Below, in pieces: positions 38,547 to 49,744 of a stretch of 64,000 nucleotides of DNA. The translations under genes and the position numbers were made by a program. The number at the start of each line of letters is the position of its first letter. Position 1 is the first letter of the stretch. The notes beneath the pieces are model-generated. The model did not search any database, was not told where the DNA came from, and saw only the letters and a list, made by a program, of their open reading frames with translations. This DNA comes from an uncultured Roseovarius sp. (GTDB lineage: Bacteria; Pseudomonadota; Alphaproteobacteria; Rhodobacterales; Rhodobacteraceae), in contig CANMFU010000003.1 of NCBI GenBank assembly GCA_947497295.1, forward strand, positions 186,001 to 250,000. The letters run 5' to 3'.

Positions 38547-39427
38547 GCTTCATCATCCTTCTTGGTCTCGTCCAGAGTCTCGCTCTGGTCGCCAGCTTCG
38601 GCTGCATCCGCTGCGATCTGCGCCTCGGCCTCCTGCTCGGCTGCGGCTTCCTCGGCGGCTTGCGCTTCAGCTGCTGCTGCGGCGGCTTCTGCTTCGGCTG
38701 CGGCTGCGGCTGCGGCTGCCTCTTCGGCGGCTTTGGCGGCGGCTTCTGCGTCAGACTTCAGCGCGGCGGGCATGATGGCGTTCTCGGGGAACGGCTTTTT
38801 CACCGCGTCCTTGATCGTCACCCAGCCACCCTTGGAGCCTGGAACGGCGCCCTTGACCATGATCAGGCCACGGTCTGCGTCGGTCTTGATCACTTGCAGG
38901 TTCTGCGTGGTGATCCGGGCCGCGCCCATGTGGCCGGCCATCTTCTTGCCCTTGAAAACCTTGCCGGGATCCTGGCACTGGCCAGTCGAGCCGTGCGACC
39001 GGTGCGAAATCGACACACCGTGGGTCATTTCCAGACCACGGAAGTTGTGACGCTTCATGGCACCGGCAAAACCCTTACCGATCGAGGTGCCGCAGACGTC
39101 CACGAACTGCCCTTCAAAGTAATGGTTGGCGGTGATTTCTTCACCCACGGCAATCATGTTCTCAGGCGCCACGCGGAATTCCGCGATCTTGCGCTTGGGC
39201 TCCACGTTTGCAGCGGCGAAATGGCCGCGCATGGCCTGCGAGGTCCGCTTGGCCTTGGCCGAGCCTGCGCCCAGCTGAACAGCTGAGTAGCCGTGGCTGT
39301 CGGCCGTGCGCTGAGCGACGACCTGAAGTTTGTCCAGTTGAAGAACGGTCACAGGAACCTGCCGACCATCTTCCATGAAAAGACGGGTCATGCCCATCTT
39401 CTTTGCGATAACGCCAGAGCGCAACAT
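38543..39427 (-). CDS. rplC: 50S ribosomal protein L3 with long Ala/Glu C-terminal tail
   Basis: Peptidyl-transferase-region protein. The L3 core covers about residues 1-215 ([60 protein letters not shown]). An unusual tail of about 75 residues follows, composed mainly of A and E with some D, Q and K, ending [15 protein letters not shown]. coli L3 has 209 residues and no tail. Tails of this sort occur in some alphaproteobacteria. The DNA is a degenerate GCN/GAR repeat, prone to length change. Overlaps rplD by four bases. Confidence 0.96.
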   Translation of the reverse strand: MLRSGVIAKKMGMTRLFMEDGRQVPVTVLQLDKLQVVAQRTADSHGYSAVQLGAGSAKAKRTSQAMRGHFAAANVEPKRKIAEFRVAPENMIAVGEEITANHYFEGQFVDVCGTSIGKGFAGAMKRHNFRGLEMTHGVSISHRSHGSTGQCQDPGKVFKGKKMAGHMGAARITTQNLQVIKTDADRGLIMVKGAVPGSKGGWVTIKDAVKKPFPENAIMPAALKSDAEAAAKAAEEAAAAAAAAEAEAAAAAAEAQAAEEAAAEQEAEAQIAADAAEAGDQSETLDETKKDDEA

Positions 39428-39441
39428 AATCAGTGCCCCCC

Positions 39442-39750
39442 TTAGACCGAAATCTGAACATCGACGCCGGCGGCCAGGTCGAGCTTCATCAGCGCGTCCA
39501 CGGTCTGCGGTGTCGGATCAACGATATCCAGCAGACGCTTGTGCGTGCGGATTTCCCATTGATCGCGGGATTTCTTGTTCACGTGGGGACCACGCAGAAC
39601 GGTGAATTTTTCAATCTTGTTCGGCAGCGGAATCGGGCCACGGACGGCAGCGCCCGTGCGTTTCGCGGTGTTGACGATTTCCTGCGTGCTGGCATCCAGT
39701 ACGCGGAAATCGAACGCCTTTAGCCGAATGCGAATGTTCTGGCTTGACAT
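39442..39750 (-). CDS. rpsJ: 30S ribosomal protein S10
   Basis: Head protein and NusE antitermination factor, 102 residues from ATG 39750 ([19 protein letters not shown]). An ATG seven codons upstream (39771) is not used by homologues. [20 protein letters not shown] and [20 protein letters not shown] are diagnostic. 14 bases before rplC. Confidence 0.97.
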   Translation of the reverse strand: MSSQNIRIRLKAFDFRVLDASTQEIVNTAKRTGAAVRGPIPLPNKIEKFTVLRGPHVNKKSRDQWEIRTHKRLLDIVDPTPQTVDALMKLDLAAGVDVQISV

Positions 39751-39783
39751 GTATTTAGCCTTTCGCGGCATTGGAGTTGATAG

Positions 39784-39846
39784 GAGGGAGGCCAGACCAT
39801 CCAGCCTCCCTCGTCGAACCCTTGGGGCGGGCTCTGCAGCCCGCCC
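39784..39846 (-). repeat. Two tandem hairpins between tuf and rpsJ
   Basis: GAGGGAGGC (39784-39792) pairs with GCCTCCCTC (39804-39812), and GGGCGGGC (39825-39832) with GCCCGCCC (39839-39846). Neither is followed by a T tract; they probably pause or protect the tuf transcript. Confidence 0.6.
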
Positions 39847-39866
39847 GGAGTAAGTGTTCCGAAGTC

Positions 39867-41042
<1,176 letters not shown>

Positions 41043-41068
41043 GATATGGCTCCTCTTTTTTCAAGTCA

Positions 41069-41128
41069 GGTGGTGAGCACTATGCCCACCCTACAGGTTG
41101 GGTAGGGCGGGGATGTTCCCCGCCACCC
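41069..41128 (-). repeat. REP-like double stem-loop between fusA and tuf
   Basis: On the minus strand GGCGGGGA and TCCCCGCC (41106-41113 and 41117-41124) form one stem. CTACCCAACCTGTAGGGTGGG leads to a second weaker stem whose arms are the CCCACC at 41085-41090 and GGTGG at 41069-41073. The architecture equals that of the element at 35229-35271. Confidence 0.6.
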
Positions 41129-41131
41129 GGA

Positions 41132-43255
41132 TTAAGCGAATTTGGCCTGGATCTCTTCCGAGATGTTGCTCGGCACGGGGTCGTAATGCGAGAACTGCAT
41201 CGTGAACTGCGCGCGGCCCGAAGACATGGAACGCAGCGTATTGATGTAGCCAAACATGTTGGCCAGCGGCACGTTACAGTCGATCGCGATGGCGTTGCCG
41301 CGGTTTTCCTGTCCCGAAATCTGACCGCGACGCGATGTCAGGTCGCCGATGATCCCGCCTGTATACTCGTCAGGCGTGATGACCTCGACTTTCATGATCG
41401 GCTCAAGCAGCTTGGCGCCGGCTTTGCGCAGCCCTTCGCGCATGCCCATACGGCCCGCAATCTCGAACGCCATGACGCTGGAGTCCACATCGTGGAACTT
41501 GCCGTCGATCAGGGCGACCTTGAAGTCGATGACCGGGAAGCCCGCGAGCGGTCCGCTGTCCATGACCGAGCGGATGCCCTTTTCGACGCCAGGAATATAT
41601 TCCTTGGGCACCGCACCACCGACGATGCGGCTTTCGAAGGAGAAGCCTTCGCCTGCCTCTGTCGGCGAAATGATCAGCTTGACCTCGGCGAACTGACCCG
41701 AACCACCCGACTGTTTCTTGTGGGTGTAGGTATGCTCGACCTCGTGACCGATGGTCTCGCGGTAGGCCACCTGAGGCGCACCGATATTGGCGTCGACCTT
41801 GAATTCACGGCGCAGACGATCCACCAGAATGTCGAGGTGAAGCTCGCCCATCCCTTTCATGATCGTCTGGCCCGATTCCTGATCGGTTTCCACGCGGAAC
41901 GACGGATCTTCTGCTGCGAGACGCGCGAGGCCTGCCGACATCTTCTCCTGGTCGCCTTTGGTCTTGGGCTCGACCGCGATCTCGATCACCGGATCGGGGA
42001 AGGTCATCGTTTCCAGAACGACCTGCTCTTTGACGTCCGACAGTGTGTCGCCGGTTGTCGTATCCTTCAAGCCCGCCAGTGCGATGATGTCGCCGGCAAA
42101 TGCCTCTTCGATCTCTTCGCGCTGGATCGAGTGCATCATCATCATACGGCCGATGCGCTCTTTCTTGCCCTTAGTGGTGTTCTGGACGGTATCGCCCTTC
42201 TTGATCTTGCCCGAATAGATCCGGGTGAAGGTCAGGGAGCCGACGAAGGGGTCATTCATGATCTTGAACGCGAGGCCCGAAAACGGCATGTCATCATCCG
42301 CGCGGCGCGGGATGTTGCGCGTCTCAGTCTCGTCATCGGGGCTGAAGCCCATGTAATCAACGACGTCCTTGGGGCTGGGCAGGTAATCGACAACCGCATT
42401 CAGCAGCGGCTGAACACCCTTGTTCTTGAACGCCGAACCGCAGAGGATCGGAACGAAGGTCAGCGACAGCGTACCCTTTCGGATCAGCTTACGCAGCGTA
42501 TCTTCGTCAGGCTCGACGCCTTCCAGATACTGCTCCATCGCGCCGTCGTCCATTTCGACGGCGCATTCAATCAGATGCGCGCGCCACTCGTCAGCCACAT
42601 CCTGAAGGCTTTCGCGGATCGGGCCGCGTGTCCAGCTTGCGCCCAGATCTTCGCCGCTCCAGACCCACTCTTCCATGGTGACCAGATCGACCGCGCCTTC
42701 AAGGTCGCCCTCGGAGCCGATCGGAATCTGGATCGGTGCGGGCGTGGCGCCTGTCCGGTCCTTGATCATCTTGACGCAGTTGAAGAAATCCGCGCCGACC
42801 TTGTCCATCTTGTTGACGAACACGACCCGCGGCACTTTGTAGCGGTCAGCCTGGCGCCAGACGGTTTCTGTCTGAGGCTCGACACCCGCGTTTGCATCCA
42901 GAACCGCAACCGCACCGTCGAGCACGGCGAGCGAACGCTCGACTTCGATGGTGAAGTCAACGTGGCCAGGCGTGTCGATGATGTTCATCCGGTACTTGGT
43001 TTCGGACGTGCCTTCGGCGGTTGGATCATTCTGGCGCTGCCAGAACGTGGTGGTCGCAGCCGAAGTGATCGTGATGCCACGCTCCTGCTCCTGCTCCATC
43101 CAATCCATCGTGCCGGCCCCGTCATGGGTTTCGCCCATCACGTGGTTCTTGCCTGTATAGAACAGGATCCGCTCGCTGCAGGTGGTCTTGCCTGCATCGA
43201 TATGGGCCATGATGCCGAAGTTACGGTAGCGTTCTAGAGCGTAGTCGCGTGCCAT
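41132..43255 (-). CDS. fusA: Elongation factor G
   Basis: Translocation GTPase, 707 residues. G1 [10 protein letters not shown]3 DTPGHVDF and G4 NKMDKVGAD are seen, with the C-terminal domains ([34 protein letters not shown]). It follows rpsG after 26 bases. The long opposite-strand reading frame is a composition shadow. Confidence 0.98.
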   Translation of the reverse strand: MARDYALERYRNFGIMAHIDAGKTTCSERILFYTGKNHVMGETHDGAGTMDWMEQEQERGITITSAATTTFWQRQNDPTAEGTSETKYRMNIIDTPGHVDFTIEVERSLAVLDGAVAVLDANAGVEPQTETVWRQADRYKVPRVVFVNKMDKVGADFFNCVKMIKDRTGATPAPIQIPIGSEGDLEGAVDLVTMEEWVWSGEDLGASWTRGPIRESLQDVADEWRAHLIECAVEMDDGAMEQYLEGVEPDEDTLRKLIRKGTLSLTFVPILCGSAFKNKGVQPLLNAVVDYLPSPKDVVDYMGFSPDDETETRNIPRRADDDMPFSGLAFKIMNDPFVGSLTFTRIYSGKIKKGDTVQNTTKGKKERIGRMMMMHSIQREEIEEAFAGDIIALAGLKDTTTGDTLSDVKEQVVLETMTFPDPVIEIAVEPKTKGDQEKMSAGLARLAAEDPSFRVETDQESGQTIMKGMGELHLDILVDRLRREFKVDANIGAPQVAYRETIGHEVEHTYTHKKQSGGSGQFAEVKLIISPTEAGEGFSFESRIVGGAVPKEYIPGVEKGIRSVMDSGPLAGFPVIDFKVALIDGKFHDVDSSVMAFEIAGRMGMREGLRKAGAKLLEPIMKVEVITPDEYTGGIIGDLTSRRGQISGQENRGNAIAIDCNVPLANMFGYINTLRSMSSGRAQFTMQFSHYDPVPSNISEEIQAKFA

Positions 43256-43281
43256 GGGGCTGCTTCCTCAGAGTATCTGTT

Positions 43282-43755
<474 letters not shown>

Positions 43756-43764
43756 TTAATCCTC

Positions 43765-44136
43765 TTACTTCGGGCGCTTGGCGCCATATTTCGAACGGCG
43801 CTGCTTACGGTCTTTGACACCCTGAGTGTCCAGAACGCCGCGCAAAATGTGATACCGCACACCGGGAAGGTCTTTGACACGGCCCCCGCGGATCAGAACA
43901 ACAGAGTGTTCCTGCAGGTTGTGGCTCTCACCCGGAATATAGCTGATGACCTCAAAGCCGTTGGTCAGACGCACTTTGGCGACTTTCCGCATGGCCGAGT
44001 TCGGCTTCTTCGGGGTGGTTGTGTAGACGCGTGTGCAGACGCCGCGCTTTTGCGGGCAACCCTGCAAATGCTGCGATTTTTGCGCTCTTACTTTTGGTTG
44101 CCGCGGCTTGCGGATCAACTGTTGGATCGTTGGCAT
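43765..44136 (-). CDS. rpsL: 30S ribosomal protein S12
   Basis: Decoding-centre protein, 123 residues from ATG 44136 ([15 protein letters not shown]); the reading frame extends upstream without family similarity. The streptomycin-relevant region [13 protein letters not shown] has the sensitive-type lysine at the position of E. coli K42, and [16 protein letters not shown] is standard. First gene of the superoperon, preceded by a strong promoter at 44359-44387. Confidence 0.98.
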   Translation of the reverse strand: MPTIQQLIRKPRQPKVRAQKSQHLQGCPQKRGVCTRVYTTTPKKPNSAMRKVAKVRLTNGFEVISYIPGESHNLQEHSVVLIRGGRVKDLPGVRYHILRGVLDTQGVKDRKQRRSKYGAKRPK

Positions 44137-44171
44137 TCCGGTTCTTTCCCCGTCTCTCAACACATGTGTGT

Positions 44172-44190
44172 GCACAGGTCTTACCTGTGC
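44172..44190 (-). other. Hairpin in the rpsL leader
   Basis: GCACAGGT (44172-44179) pairs with ACCTGTGC (44183-44190) around three bases, 35 bases before rpsL, inside a leader of about 220 bases. It could be a ribosomal-protein feedback site. The 333-base gap 44137-44469 holds only this leader and the promoter. Confidence 0.5.
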
Positions 44191-44358
44191 GGTTAATCCA
44201 TGCCCGCTGCGCGTCCGCAATAGGCAACAACCGCGACCCGTACCCTTGATGGTGCGGACGCGGCGAGTTTCCAGAGGATCGGGACGGCGGGCGTCCGGAT
44301 CTTGACCACTTCAGTTCTGATATCGGCAGACGAGGCGACCCCCAAGCCGGATGAGGGG

Positions 44359-44387
44359 CGTATAGGGGGAGTCGGAAGGCTTGTCAA
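44359..44387 (-). promoter_or_regulatory. Promoter of the rpsL-led ribosomal superoperon
   Basis: On the minus strand TTGACA (44387-44382), a 17-base spacer and TATACG (44364-44359): a near-perfect sigma-70-type promoter with an optimal -35. The -10 element recurs at the internal re-entry promoters. Confidence 0.75.
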
Positions 44388-44469
44388 CAGCGCCTAGGGG
44401 CAGTCGGCCGGGGGCTTGCCGGGCTGTCGCCACCGCATATTTGCATGCCGATTACGGGTACCGAAGGGG

Positions 44470-44811
44470 TCACTGCTCACCCGCGCACCACACCGCCATC
44501 AGCGTGCCGCTTGGTGCGCGAAATTCAAATCGCCGCCCACCCGGAAAATCAAATATCTCGCGCGTGATTTCGGCCCCAGCTGCGCGCACCTGCGCCAGCG
44601 CGCTGTCCAGATCACCCGCCTTCAGCACGATCAGCGGCGCTGCTTGCGGCGTACGCTCAATCCCACCACCGATGCCTGCCCCCTTGATGTCGCGATAGTC
44701 CGGACCGTAGTCGACAAATTCCCAGCCAAAAGCCGCGCCAAAGAACGCCTGTTCGCGTTCCATATCCGGCGCGTAGAATTCCACATAATCCACGCTCAGC
44801 TTGTCTGTCAT
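44470..44811 (-). CDS. VOC-family (glyoxalase/bleomycin-resistance-like) protein
   Basis: 113 residues from ATG 44811, with GGAGGAT at the start. One vicinal-oxygen-chelate domain is readable: VDYVEFYAPDMEREQAFFGA, FGWEFVDYGPDYRDI, VRAAGAEITREIFDFPGGRR and FEFRAPSGTLMAVW. This is the single-domain stand-alone type, which usually dimerises. The substrate is unknown; glyoxalase or a binding role is possible. It lies divergently upstream of the glycosyltransferase pair. Confidence 0.85.
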   Translation of the reverse strand: MTDKLSVDYVEFYAPDMEREQAFFGAAFGWEFVDYGPDYRDIKGAGIGGGIERTPQAAPLIVLKAGDLDSALAQVRAAGAEITREIFDFPGGRRFEFRAPSGTLMAVWCAGEQ

Positions 44812-44940
44812 ATCCTCCTCCGGGCTTGCGGTCTGTGCTATCAGACCGCCTTGCGGCTGCCTTGTCTTGTCTATGACCGGCTGGCATTGTCGCGTCAACG
44901 CAACTTGGACAGGATCGCACAGGCAATGGACAAATCCAAG

Positions 44941-45744
44941 ATGCAGGTCATCGGCCTTTGCCGGTTTTCCTACCCCGCGCTTGGCGGTTTCCAGATCGAA
45001 CATGACACGCCCGAGGACCGCGCCGCGTTCCTCTATGATCCGGTGCGGATGGAAGAACGCTTTGCCACGTTCCAGAACCTCACCTTGCCCCCTTTACTGG
45101 CGCAGACAGATCCTGATTTCACCCTCGCCATCGTCGTCGGCAACGCCATGCCCGAGAAGCTGCTGACGCGCCTGCTGGATCTGGTGCAGGACATACCACA
45201 GGCCGTCGTCCTCCCCCGCGTACCGGGCCGGCACCGACAAGTCATGTGCGAGGTCATCAATCATGTGCGCGAAGACCGCCCGCTGCCCTCGCTTCAGTTT
45301 CGCATGGATGATGACGATGCCGTCGCCGTCACCTTCGTTCAGCGCCTGCGCGAGGCGGCGCAGGATCTTGGGCCGATGCTGGCGAAACACCGCTATATAG
45401 GGCTGGATTTCAATCAGGGCCACATTGCGCGGATCGGACCCAAAGGCATCCACGCCAAACCCACGGTCGAAACGCTCTGGACGCCTGCGCTGGGAATGGC
45501 CGTGGCGGCGGGTGCGTCGCGCGGGATCATGAATTTCAGCCATGCCAAGCTGGGCCGCGTCATGCCAGTCGTCACCCTGCCCGGCGAGGATATGTATGTT
45601 CGCGGCCATAACCAGTTTAACGACTCGCGCCAGAAGGAGGGGGTCAAGCCCGTCCGCCTGCCCCTGCTGGACGCCGCTGGCGAAGCTGCGTTTCTGCGCA
45701 CATATAACATCGACGCGGATACCGTCCGCGCATCCTATAGATAG
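44941..45744 (+). CDS. Putative rhamnosyl transferase (PF11316 type), copy A
   Basis: 267 residues from ATG 44941 (MQVIGLCRFSYPALGGFQ), chosen because copy B starts at the matching position; ATG 44926 five codons upstream is an alternative. The family is annotated from sequence as putative rhamnosyl transferase; a GT-A-like fold with the DDDD motif (RMDDDDAVAVTFV) for metal and nucleotide-sugar binding is visible. Copy B follows after eight bases and shares the N-terminus and the LPGEDMYVRGHNQFND-like segment. It may add sugars to a cell-surface polymer; the acceptor is unknown. Confidence 0.8.
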   Translation: MQVIGLCRFSYPALGGFQIEHDTPEDRAAFLYDPVRMEERFATFQNLTLPPLLAQTDPDFTLAIVVGNAMPEKLLTRLLDLVQDIPQAVVLPRVPGRHRQVMCEVINHVREDRPLPSLQFRMDDDDAVAVTFVQRLREAAQDLGPMLAKHRYIGLDFNQGHIARIGPKGIHAKPTVETLWTPALGMAVAAGASRGIMNFSHAKLGRVMPVVTLPGEDMYVRGHNQFNDSRQKEGVKPVRLPLLDAAGEAAFLRTYNIDADTVRASYR

Positions 45745-45752
45745 GACATCCC

Positions 45753-46577
45753 ATGCGCGTGATCGGCGTCTGCCGTTTCTCCTACCCGGCCCTTGGCGGC
45801 TTCAAGCGGATGCATGACAGCGTGGCCGAGCGCGAGGCATATCTCTACGCGCCCGCCCGCATGGCGCTGCGCTTTGCCCATTTCGAGACGTTGACCCTGC
45901 CTTCGATCCGCGCGCAGACCGATCCCGATTTCACCTTCCTCATCGTTATCGGCCAGAACATGCCCCAGCAGTGGCTGGCGAAACTGCAATCCCTTTGCGC
46001 CACGGTGCCGCAGGTCAAGATCGTGGCACGCGAACCGTTGAAGCATCGGCTAGCCCTGCAACTGGCCATTCAGGACGAGTTGGGCGAGGAACGCCCCGAA
46101 AGCCTGCAATTCCGCCTTGATGATGATGACGCGGTCGGCGTCGATTTCGTCGAGCTGATCCGCTCGGTCGCGCGCCGCACCAGGCGGCTGCGCAAGCGCG
46201 AGCCGCGCACGGCAATTGAATTCAACACCGGCTATTCGGCCACCTTGTCGGCAGATGGCATCATCGCCGAGGACGTCATCAGCTCGTTCTGGGCCTGCGG
46301 ATTGGCGGTGCATTTTGCACAAGGCGACGCGCGCACCATCATGAACTACGGCCATCATAAACTGCATCACGACATGCCGTCGATTATCCATCCGCGCCCG
46401 CCGATGTATATCCGCGCCAAGCATACAGACAATGACAGCGCGGCCAAGTTCCGCCCCCGCAGGTTGAAGCCGCTGACAGATGCGCAAAGGCAAATCTTCA
46501 AGGATCGCTTCAACGTGAACGAAGAACAGGTACGGGCCGTCTTTTCCGCCCTAGACGCGCCTCGCGGTACAGCGTGA
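45753..46577 (+). CDS. Putative rhamnosyl transferase (PF11316 type), copy B
   Basis: 274 residues, starting MRVIGVCRFSYPALGGFKR with AGGA upstream. It shares with copy A the ARMALRFAHFETLTLPSIRA region, QTDPDF, RLDDDDAVGVDFV and the distal RPPMYIRAKHTDNDS. The two are a tandem duplication. Its last 68 bases overlap the convergent EamA gene. Function as for copy A, by homology only. Confidence 0.8.
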   Translation: MRVIGVCRFSYPALGGFKRMHDSVAEREAYLYAPARMALRFAHFETLTLPSIRAQTDPDFTFLIVIGQNMPQQWLAKLQSLCATVPQVKIVAREPLKHRLALQLAIQDELGEERPESLQFRLDDDDAVGVDFVELIRSVARRTRRLRKREPRTAIEFNTGYSATLSADGIIAEDVISSFWACGLAVHFAQGDARTIMNYGHHKLHHDMPSIIHPRPPMYIRAKHTDNDSAAKFRPRRLKPLTDAQRQIFKDRFNVNEEQVRAVFSALDAPRGTA

Positions 46578-47412
46578 ACAGACCACTCGCGACCACGATC
46601 GCCGCGCCAACCAGCACGATGGGCATTGGCCAGTCGCCAAAGACCAGCCACCCCAGCAACAGCGCCCAGAGGATCGCCGTATAGCGGAACGGCGCGGTAA
46701 AGCCGATATCGCCCACCCGCACCACCATAATCGAGGTCAGATAGCCCCCCACGATCAGCGTCGCCGCGCCGCCAATGGTCAGCCAGTCGGCGCGCTCCAG
46801 CGGCGCCCATTCGCCGCCCAGCGCGCCCAAGCCGAACACAGCCATGACCGACACCGACGTGGCAAACGTAACCAGCATCGAAGATGTCTCGCGGCTGAGG
46901 CTGCGGGTCGCCAGATCACGCAGGGTCAGGCACCCGACCGCCGCCAGCCCGTAGAGTGCGTAGCTGTTGAACCCGTCTGCGCCCGGTCGTACGATCATCA
47001 TGACCCCGACGAACCCCACCAGGATCGCACCCAGCCGCTGCACGCCGATCTTTTCGCGAAATACCAGCGCGGCAGTCAACGTGATGGCCAGCGGAAGCGC
47101 CTGAAGGATCGACGTCACATTCGCCAACGGCATGTGGTACAGTGCCGTCAGGAAAAAATAGGTGCCCGCCACCTCGCCCAGCACCCGCAGAAAAATAGCC
47201 CCCGCATCGCGTCGCGAGACGCGTTTTGAAAACGCCCCCATGCGCCATGCTATCACGGCAACTGCCGTGCTGGTCAGGCAGCCACGCAGAAAGATCACCT
47301 GAAACAGCGGCACATGACCCGACAGCGACTTCATCAGTGTGTCGTTCAGGGTATAGGCCGCCATCGAGGCCATCATCAGCAGCGCGCCGATCGTATTTTC
47401 AGACAGGTTCAT
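46510..47412 (-). CDS. EamA/DMT-family transporter
   Basis: Inner-membrane transporter with ten apparent spans and two EamA repeats, 300 residues. It starts MNLSENTIGALLMMASMAAY; the first repeat includes HMPLANVTSILQALPLAITL and the second YTAILWALLLGWLVFGDWPM. Members export or import metabolites such as amino acids or S-adenosylmethionine; the substrate cannot be told. The C-terminus is basic (LGRKRRPVPVLRSR) and overlaps the preceding gene on the opposite strand. Confidence 0.9.
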   Translation of the reverse strand: MNLSENTIGALLMMASMAAYTLNDTLMKSLSGHVPLFQVIFLRGCLTSTAVAVIAWRMGAFSKRVSRRDAGAIFLRVLGEVAGTYFFLTALYHMPLANVTSILQALPLAITLTAALVFREKIGVQRLGAILVGFVGVMMIVRPGADGFNSYALYGLAAVGCLTLRDLATRSLSRETSSMLVTFATSVSVMAVFGLGALGGEWAPLERADWLTIGGAATLIVGGYLTSIMVVRVGDIGFTAPFRYTAILWALLLGWLVFGDWPMPIVLVGAAIVVASGLFTLYREARLGRKRRPVPVLRSR

Positions 47413-47616
47413 GCAGGCATTTGCGCAGGCCGATTCCCCTTGGGCAAGCCCAAAGACGCCGCAGCCCTGTCAAACCGCATAGAGCGCGCTGAAGGTCTGG
47501 CCGAACTGGCTGTCGATCAGTGGCATCTGCGCCGAAAACGCGATGCCGCGCCGTCATGCCAGACCCACATCCATCGTTGGCACACCCGGCTTGGTCAGGG
47601 TGGTGAAGACGCGCTT

Positions 47617-48375
47617 GGCTTTGGGAAAAACGGCGGCAATCGCCTCAGGCAAACCTTTGAGGCCATCCACGACGGGGATGGGACTGTCCTGAACGCCCCG
47701 GCTCTTCAGCTCGTTTATCACCGTCAGTCAAAATTTGGCGCCCTCGCACTGGACGATCCAGAGGCCCAGAACCTCGCGCACACTATCGCGTAAGAAGCCC
47801 ACGGCCACATAGACGACCTTGCTCTTGACCATGCGGCTGTCGGCATCGCGAATTTTGACCTCTAGCGCGTCAAAAATGATAATCGGATGCATCCGGTCCA
47901 GCGTCCGGAATCGCAACTCTCGGACCTCGTCCAGAACGGCGCCGGTGACGCGGCTGATCAGGTCCTGCGAGACCTGAAGGTCATAGACGTCCTCAAGATA
48001 GGCCGGATATCACGCACAGTCAGACCGGCCGCGTAGCGACCGATGATCTTGTCATCCATTCCGTCAATCGGTGTCTGGCCTCTCTTGACCGGTTCGGGCT
48101 GGAAGTTGCCGTCCCGGTCAGGGGGAACCGAGATCGGCATGTCGCCGTCCTGGCCTTTCAGGCGCTTGGCTGATGTGCCGTTGTGCCGGTTAGGTTGGCT
48201 CGGTTGGCGCCTCTTTGCCGTCCTCATAGCCCAGATGGGACGTCAGTTCCGCACCCAACATGCGCTCCGTCCGCCTGATCTTGAGCTCTTGCATCAGCCC
48301 GGTGTCGCCAGGCCGATCCTCAGGCGGCTCGCAGCCTTTCAGAAGTTCGTCGTGTAATTCCTTGGAAATCGTCAT
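47617..48375 (-). pseudogene. IS256-family transposase remnant
   Basis: Three readings in different frames together follow an IS256-type transposase from its start: MTISKELHDELLKGCEPPED (48375 onward), then NRHNGTSAKRLKGQDGDMPI with DGMDDKIIGRYAAGLTVRD, then MHPIIIFDALEVKIRDADSR with VREVLGLWIVQCEGAKF. There are at least two frameshifts and one in-frame TGA where tryptophan is expected after EGAKF. The C-terminal half, with the last catalytic residue, is missing. No terminal inverted repeats were identified. It lies between the EamA gene and the pxp cluster, so it may mark the edge of an acquired segment. Confidence 0.85.
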
Positions 48376-48594
48376 CGTCCTTGCTTCTCTCAGGAAGCAT
48401 TGATCGAAGCGCAGTTACTCAGAAGATCGGACACTCTCGTCCTGCTCCGTCCGATCCTCGTAGACTGGCCGATCGGTTGACAAAGTGACAAGAGCGACCT
48501 CGTCCGCTTAACCGACCATCACGGTTTGCGGACATCCCCAAAGTTCAAGCTGGCTGAAGCTCATTCGCGCGCCCCGTCATCGGTGGATCCCAAG

Positions 48595-48618
48595 TTGTCG
48601 AATTATTCGATAATACAA
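48595..48618 (+). promoter_or_regulatory. Possible operator or promoter region of the pxp cluster
   Basis: A locally A+T-rich stretch with ATTAT-TCG-ATAAT (48602-48614) and outer TTGT/ACAA, about 90 bases before the pxpA ATG. It resembles GntR-type operators, but no regulator gene is adjacent. The gap 48376-48701 contains no other supported feature. Confidence 0.3.
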
Positions 48619-48701
48619 CCTCACGAAATTGAAATTTACAAAGGTTAACGACCGGTGCAGTCTCTATGCTGAATGCTGAACAGCCAAGGGGGAGATGCGG
48701 C

Positions 48702-49484
48702 ATGCGCGAGATCGTCGATCTGAATTGCGACATGGGCGAAGGGTTCGGCCACTGGTCCTATGGCGACGCACCAGACGAGGCGTTGATTGAGGTCATCAGC
48801 TCCGCCAACGTCGCCGCCGGATTTCACGCAGGCGACCCTAATTCGATGAACCGCGTCGCCGCACTGGCCAAAGCGCATGGCGTGGGGCTGGGCGTGCATC
48901 CGGCCTATAAGGATCTCCAAGGGTTCGGACGCCGTCGCATCGATGCCGCCGCCGATGAATTGGTCAACGACATTCTCTACCAGATCGGTGCGCTGCGCGA
49001 ATTCGGGCGTCGCCACGGCGTGACACTTCAGCACGTAAAACCGCATGGCGCCCTTTATATGGAGGCCGCCCGCAACGAGGAGCTGTCGCGCCATCTGGTG
49101 GAAACCTTGCGCCAGACGAGCCCCGATCTGATCCTGTTCTGCATGGGCGCCTCGAAAACCTACGAGGTCGCCACGCGTCTGTCTCATCCGGTGGTGCGCG
49201 AGTTTTATTCCGACCGCGACTATGGTGACGATGGTATGATCGTCTTCACCCGCAAGCCCGCAGCGATGGACCCCGAGGCACTCGCGCGCAAATGCCTGCG
49301 CGCCTGTCAGGAGGGCACCGTCGAGACGGCCAGCGGCAAAAGCATCGAGGTCGCGTTTGAATCGATCTGCGTTCACTCCGACACGCCCGGCGCGCTGGAT
49401 ATCCTGCACGCGATCCGCACGGCGCTGAAGGACAACGGCATCACCATCGCCCCCGCCCGTGATGTTCTGGCGCGCGGCAACTGA
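48702..49484 (+). CDS. pxpA: LamB/YcsF family, 5-oxoprolinase subunit A-like
   Basis: 260 residues from ATG 48702 with AAGGGGGAG upstream; the reading frame opens at 48666 but the family begins MREIVDLNCDMGEGFGHW. Other conserved stretches are SSANVAAGFHAGDPNSM, GVGLGVHPAYKD and GALYMEAARNEELSRHL. In B. subtilis and E. coli PxpA acts with PxpB and PxpC as ATP-dependent 5-oxoprolinase. Here two biotin-enzyme genes lie between pxpA and pxpB, so the reaction may involve a carboxylated intermediate; see the findings. It is the first gene of the operon. Confidence 0.88.
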   Translation: MREIVDLNCDMGEGFGHWSYGDAPDEALIEVISSANVAAGFHAGDPNSMNRVAALAKAHGVGLGVHPAYKDLQGFGRRRIDAAADELVNDILYQIGALREFGRRHGVTLQHVKPHGALYMEAARNEELSRHLVETLRQTSPDLILFCMGASKTYEVATRLSHPVVREFYSDRDYGDDGMIVFTRKPAAMDPEALARKCLRACQEGTVETASGKSIEVAFESICVHSDTPGALDILHAIRTALKDNGITIAPARDVLARGN

Positions 49485-49509
49485 GATCATCCAATCAGGA
49501 GACAAAACC

Positions 49510-49743
49510 ATGGCCAACATTCAATCCCCGGTTCCCGGCACCTTCTATCACCGCCCCTCGCCCGAGGATGCGGCGTTCAAATCGCCCGGCGACAGCGTTG
49601 CCGTGGGCGACACGATCGGGCTTGTCGAAGTGATGAAATCCTTCATCGAGGTGCAGGCCGAGGAGGCCGGCACATTCGCCGATTACGCGGTCGAGAATGA
49701 GGCCGCCGTGTCGGCTGGTGACGTGCTGGCGACGTTGAAATAA
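49510..49743 (+). CDS. Stand-alone biotin carboxyl carrier protein
   Basis: 77 residues, a single biotinyl domain without the long linker of AccB. The biotinylation motif is EVMKSF with K43, in place of the common EAMKM. GTFYHRPSPEDAAFKSPGDS and VSAGDVLATLK close the barrel. CAGGAGA precedes ATG 49510. It lies two bases before the biotin carboxylase gene. Biotinylation would need the cell's BirA; the altered motif may still be recognised because MK is kept. The partner carboxylase is expected to be the next gene. Confidence 0.88.
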   Translation: MANIQSPVPGTFYHRPSPEDAAFKSPGDSVAVGDTIGLVEVMKSFIEVQAEEAGTFADYAVENEAAVSAGDVLATLK

Positions 49744-49744
49744 C

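Noticed and set aside
41186..43237. 683-codon open frame on the plus strand
   Set aside because: Antisense to fusA, His/Arg/Asp-rich composition typical of a shadow, no ribosome site.
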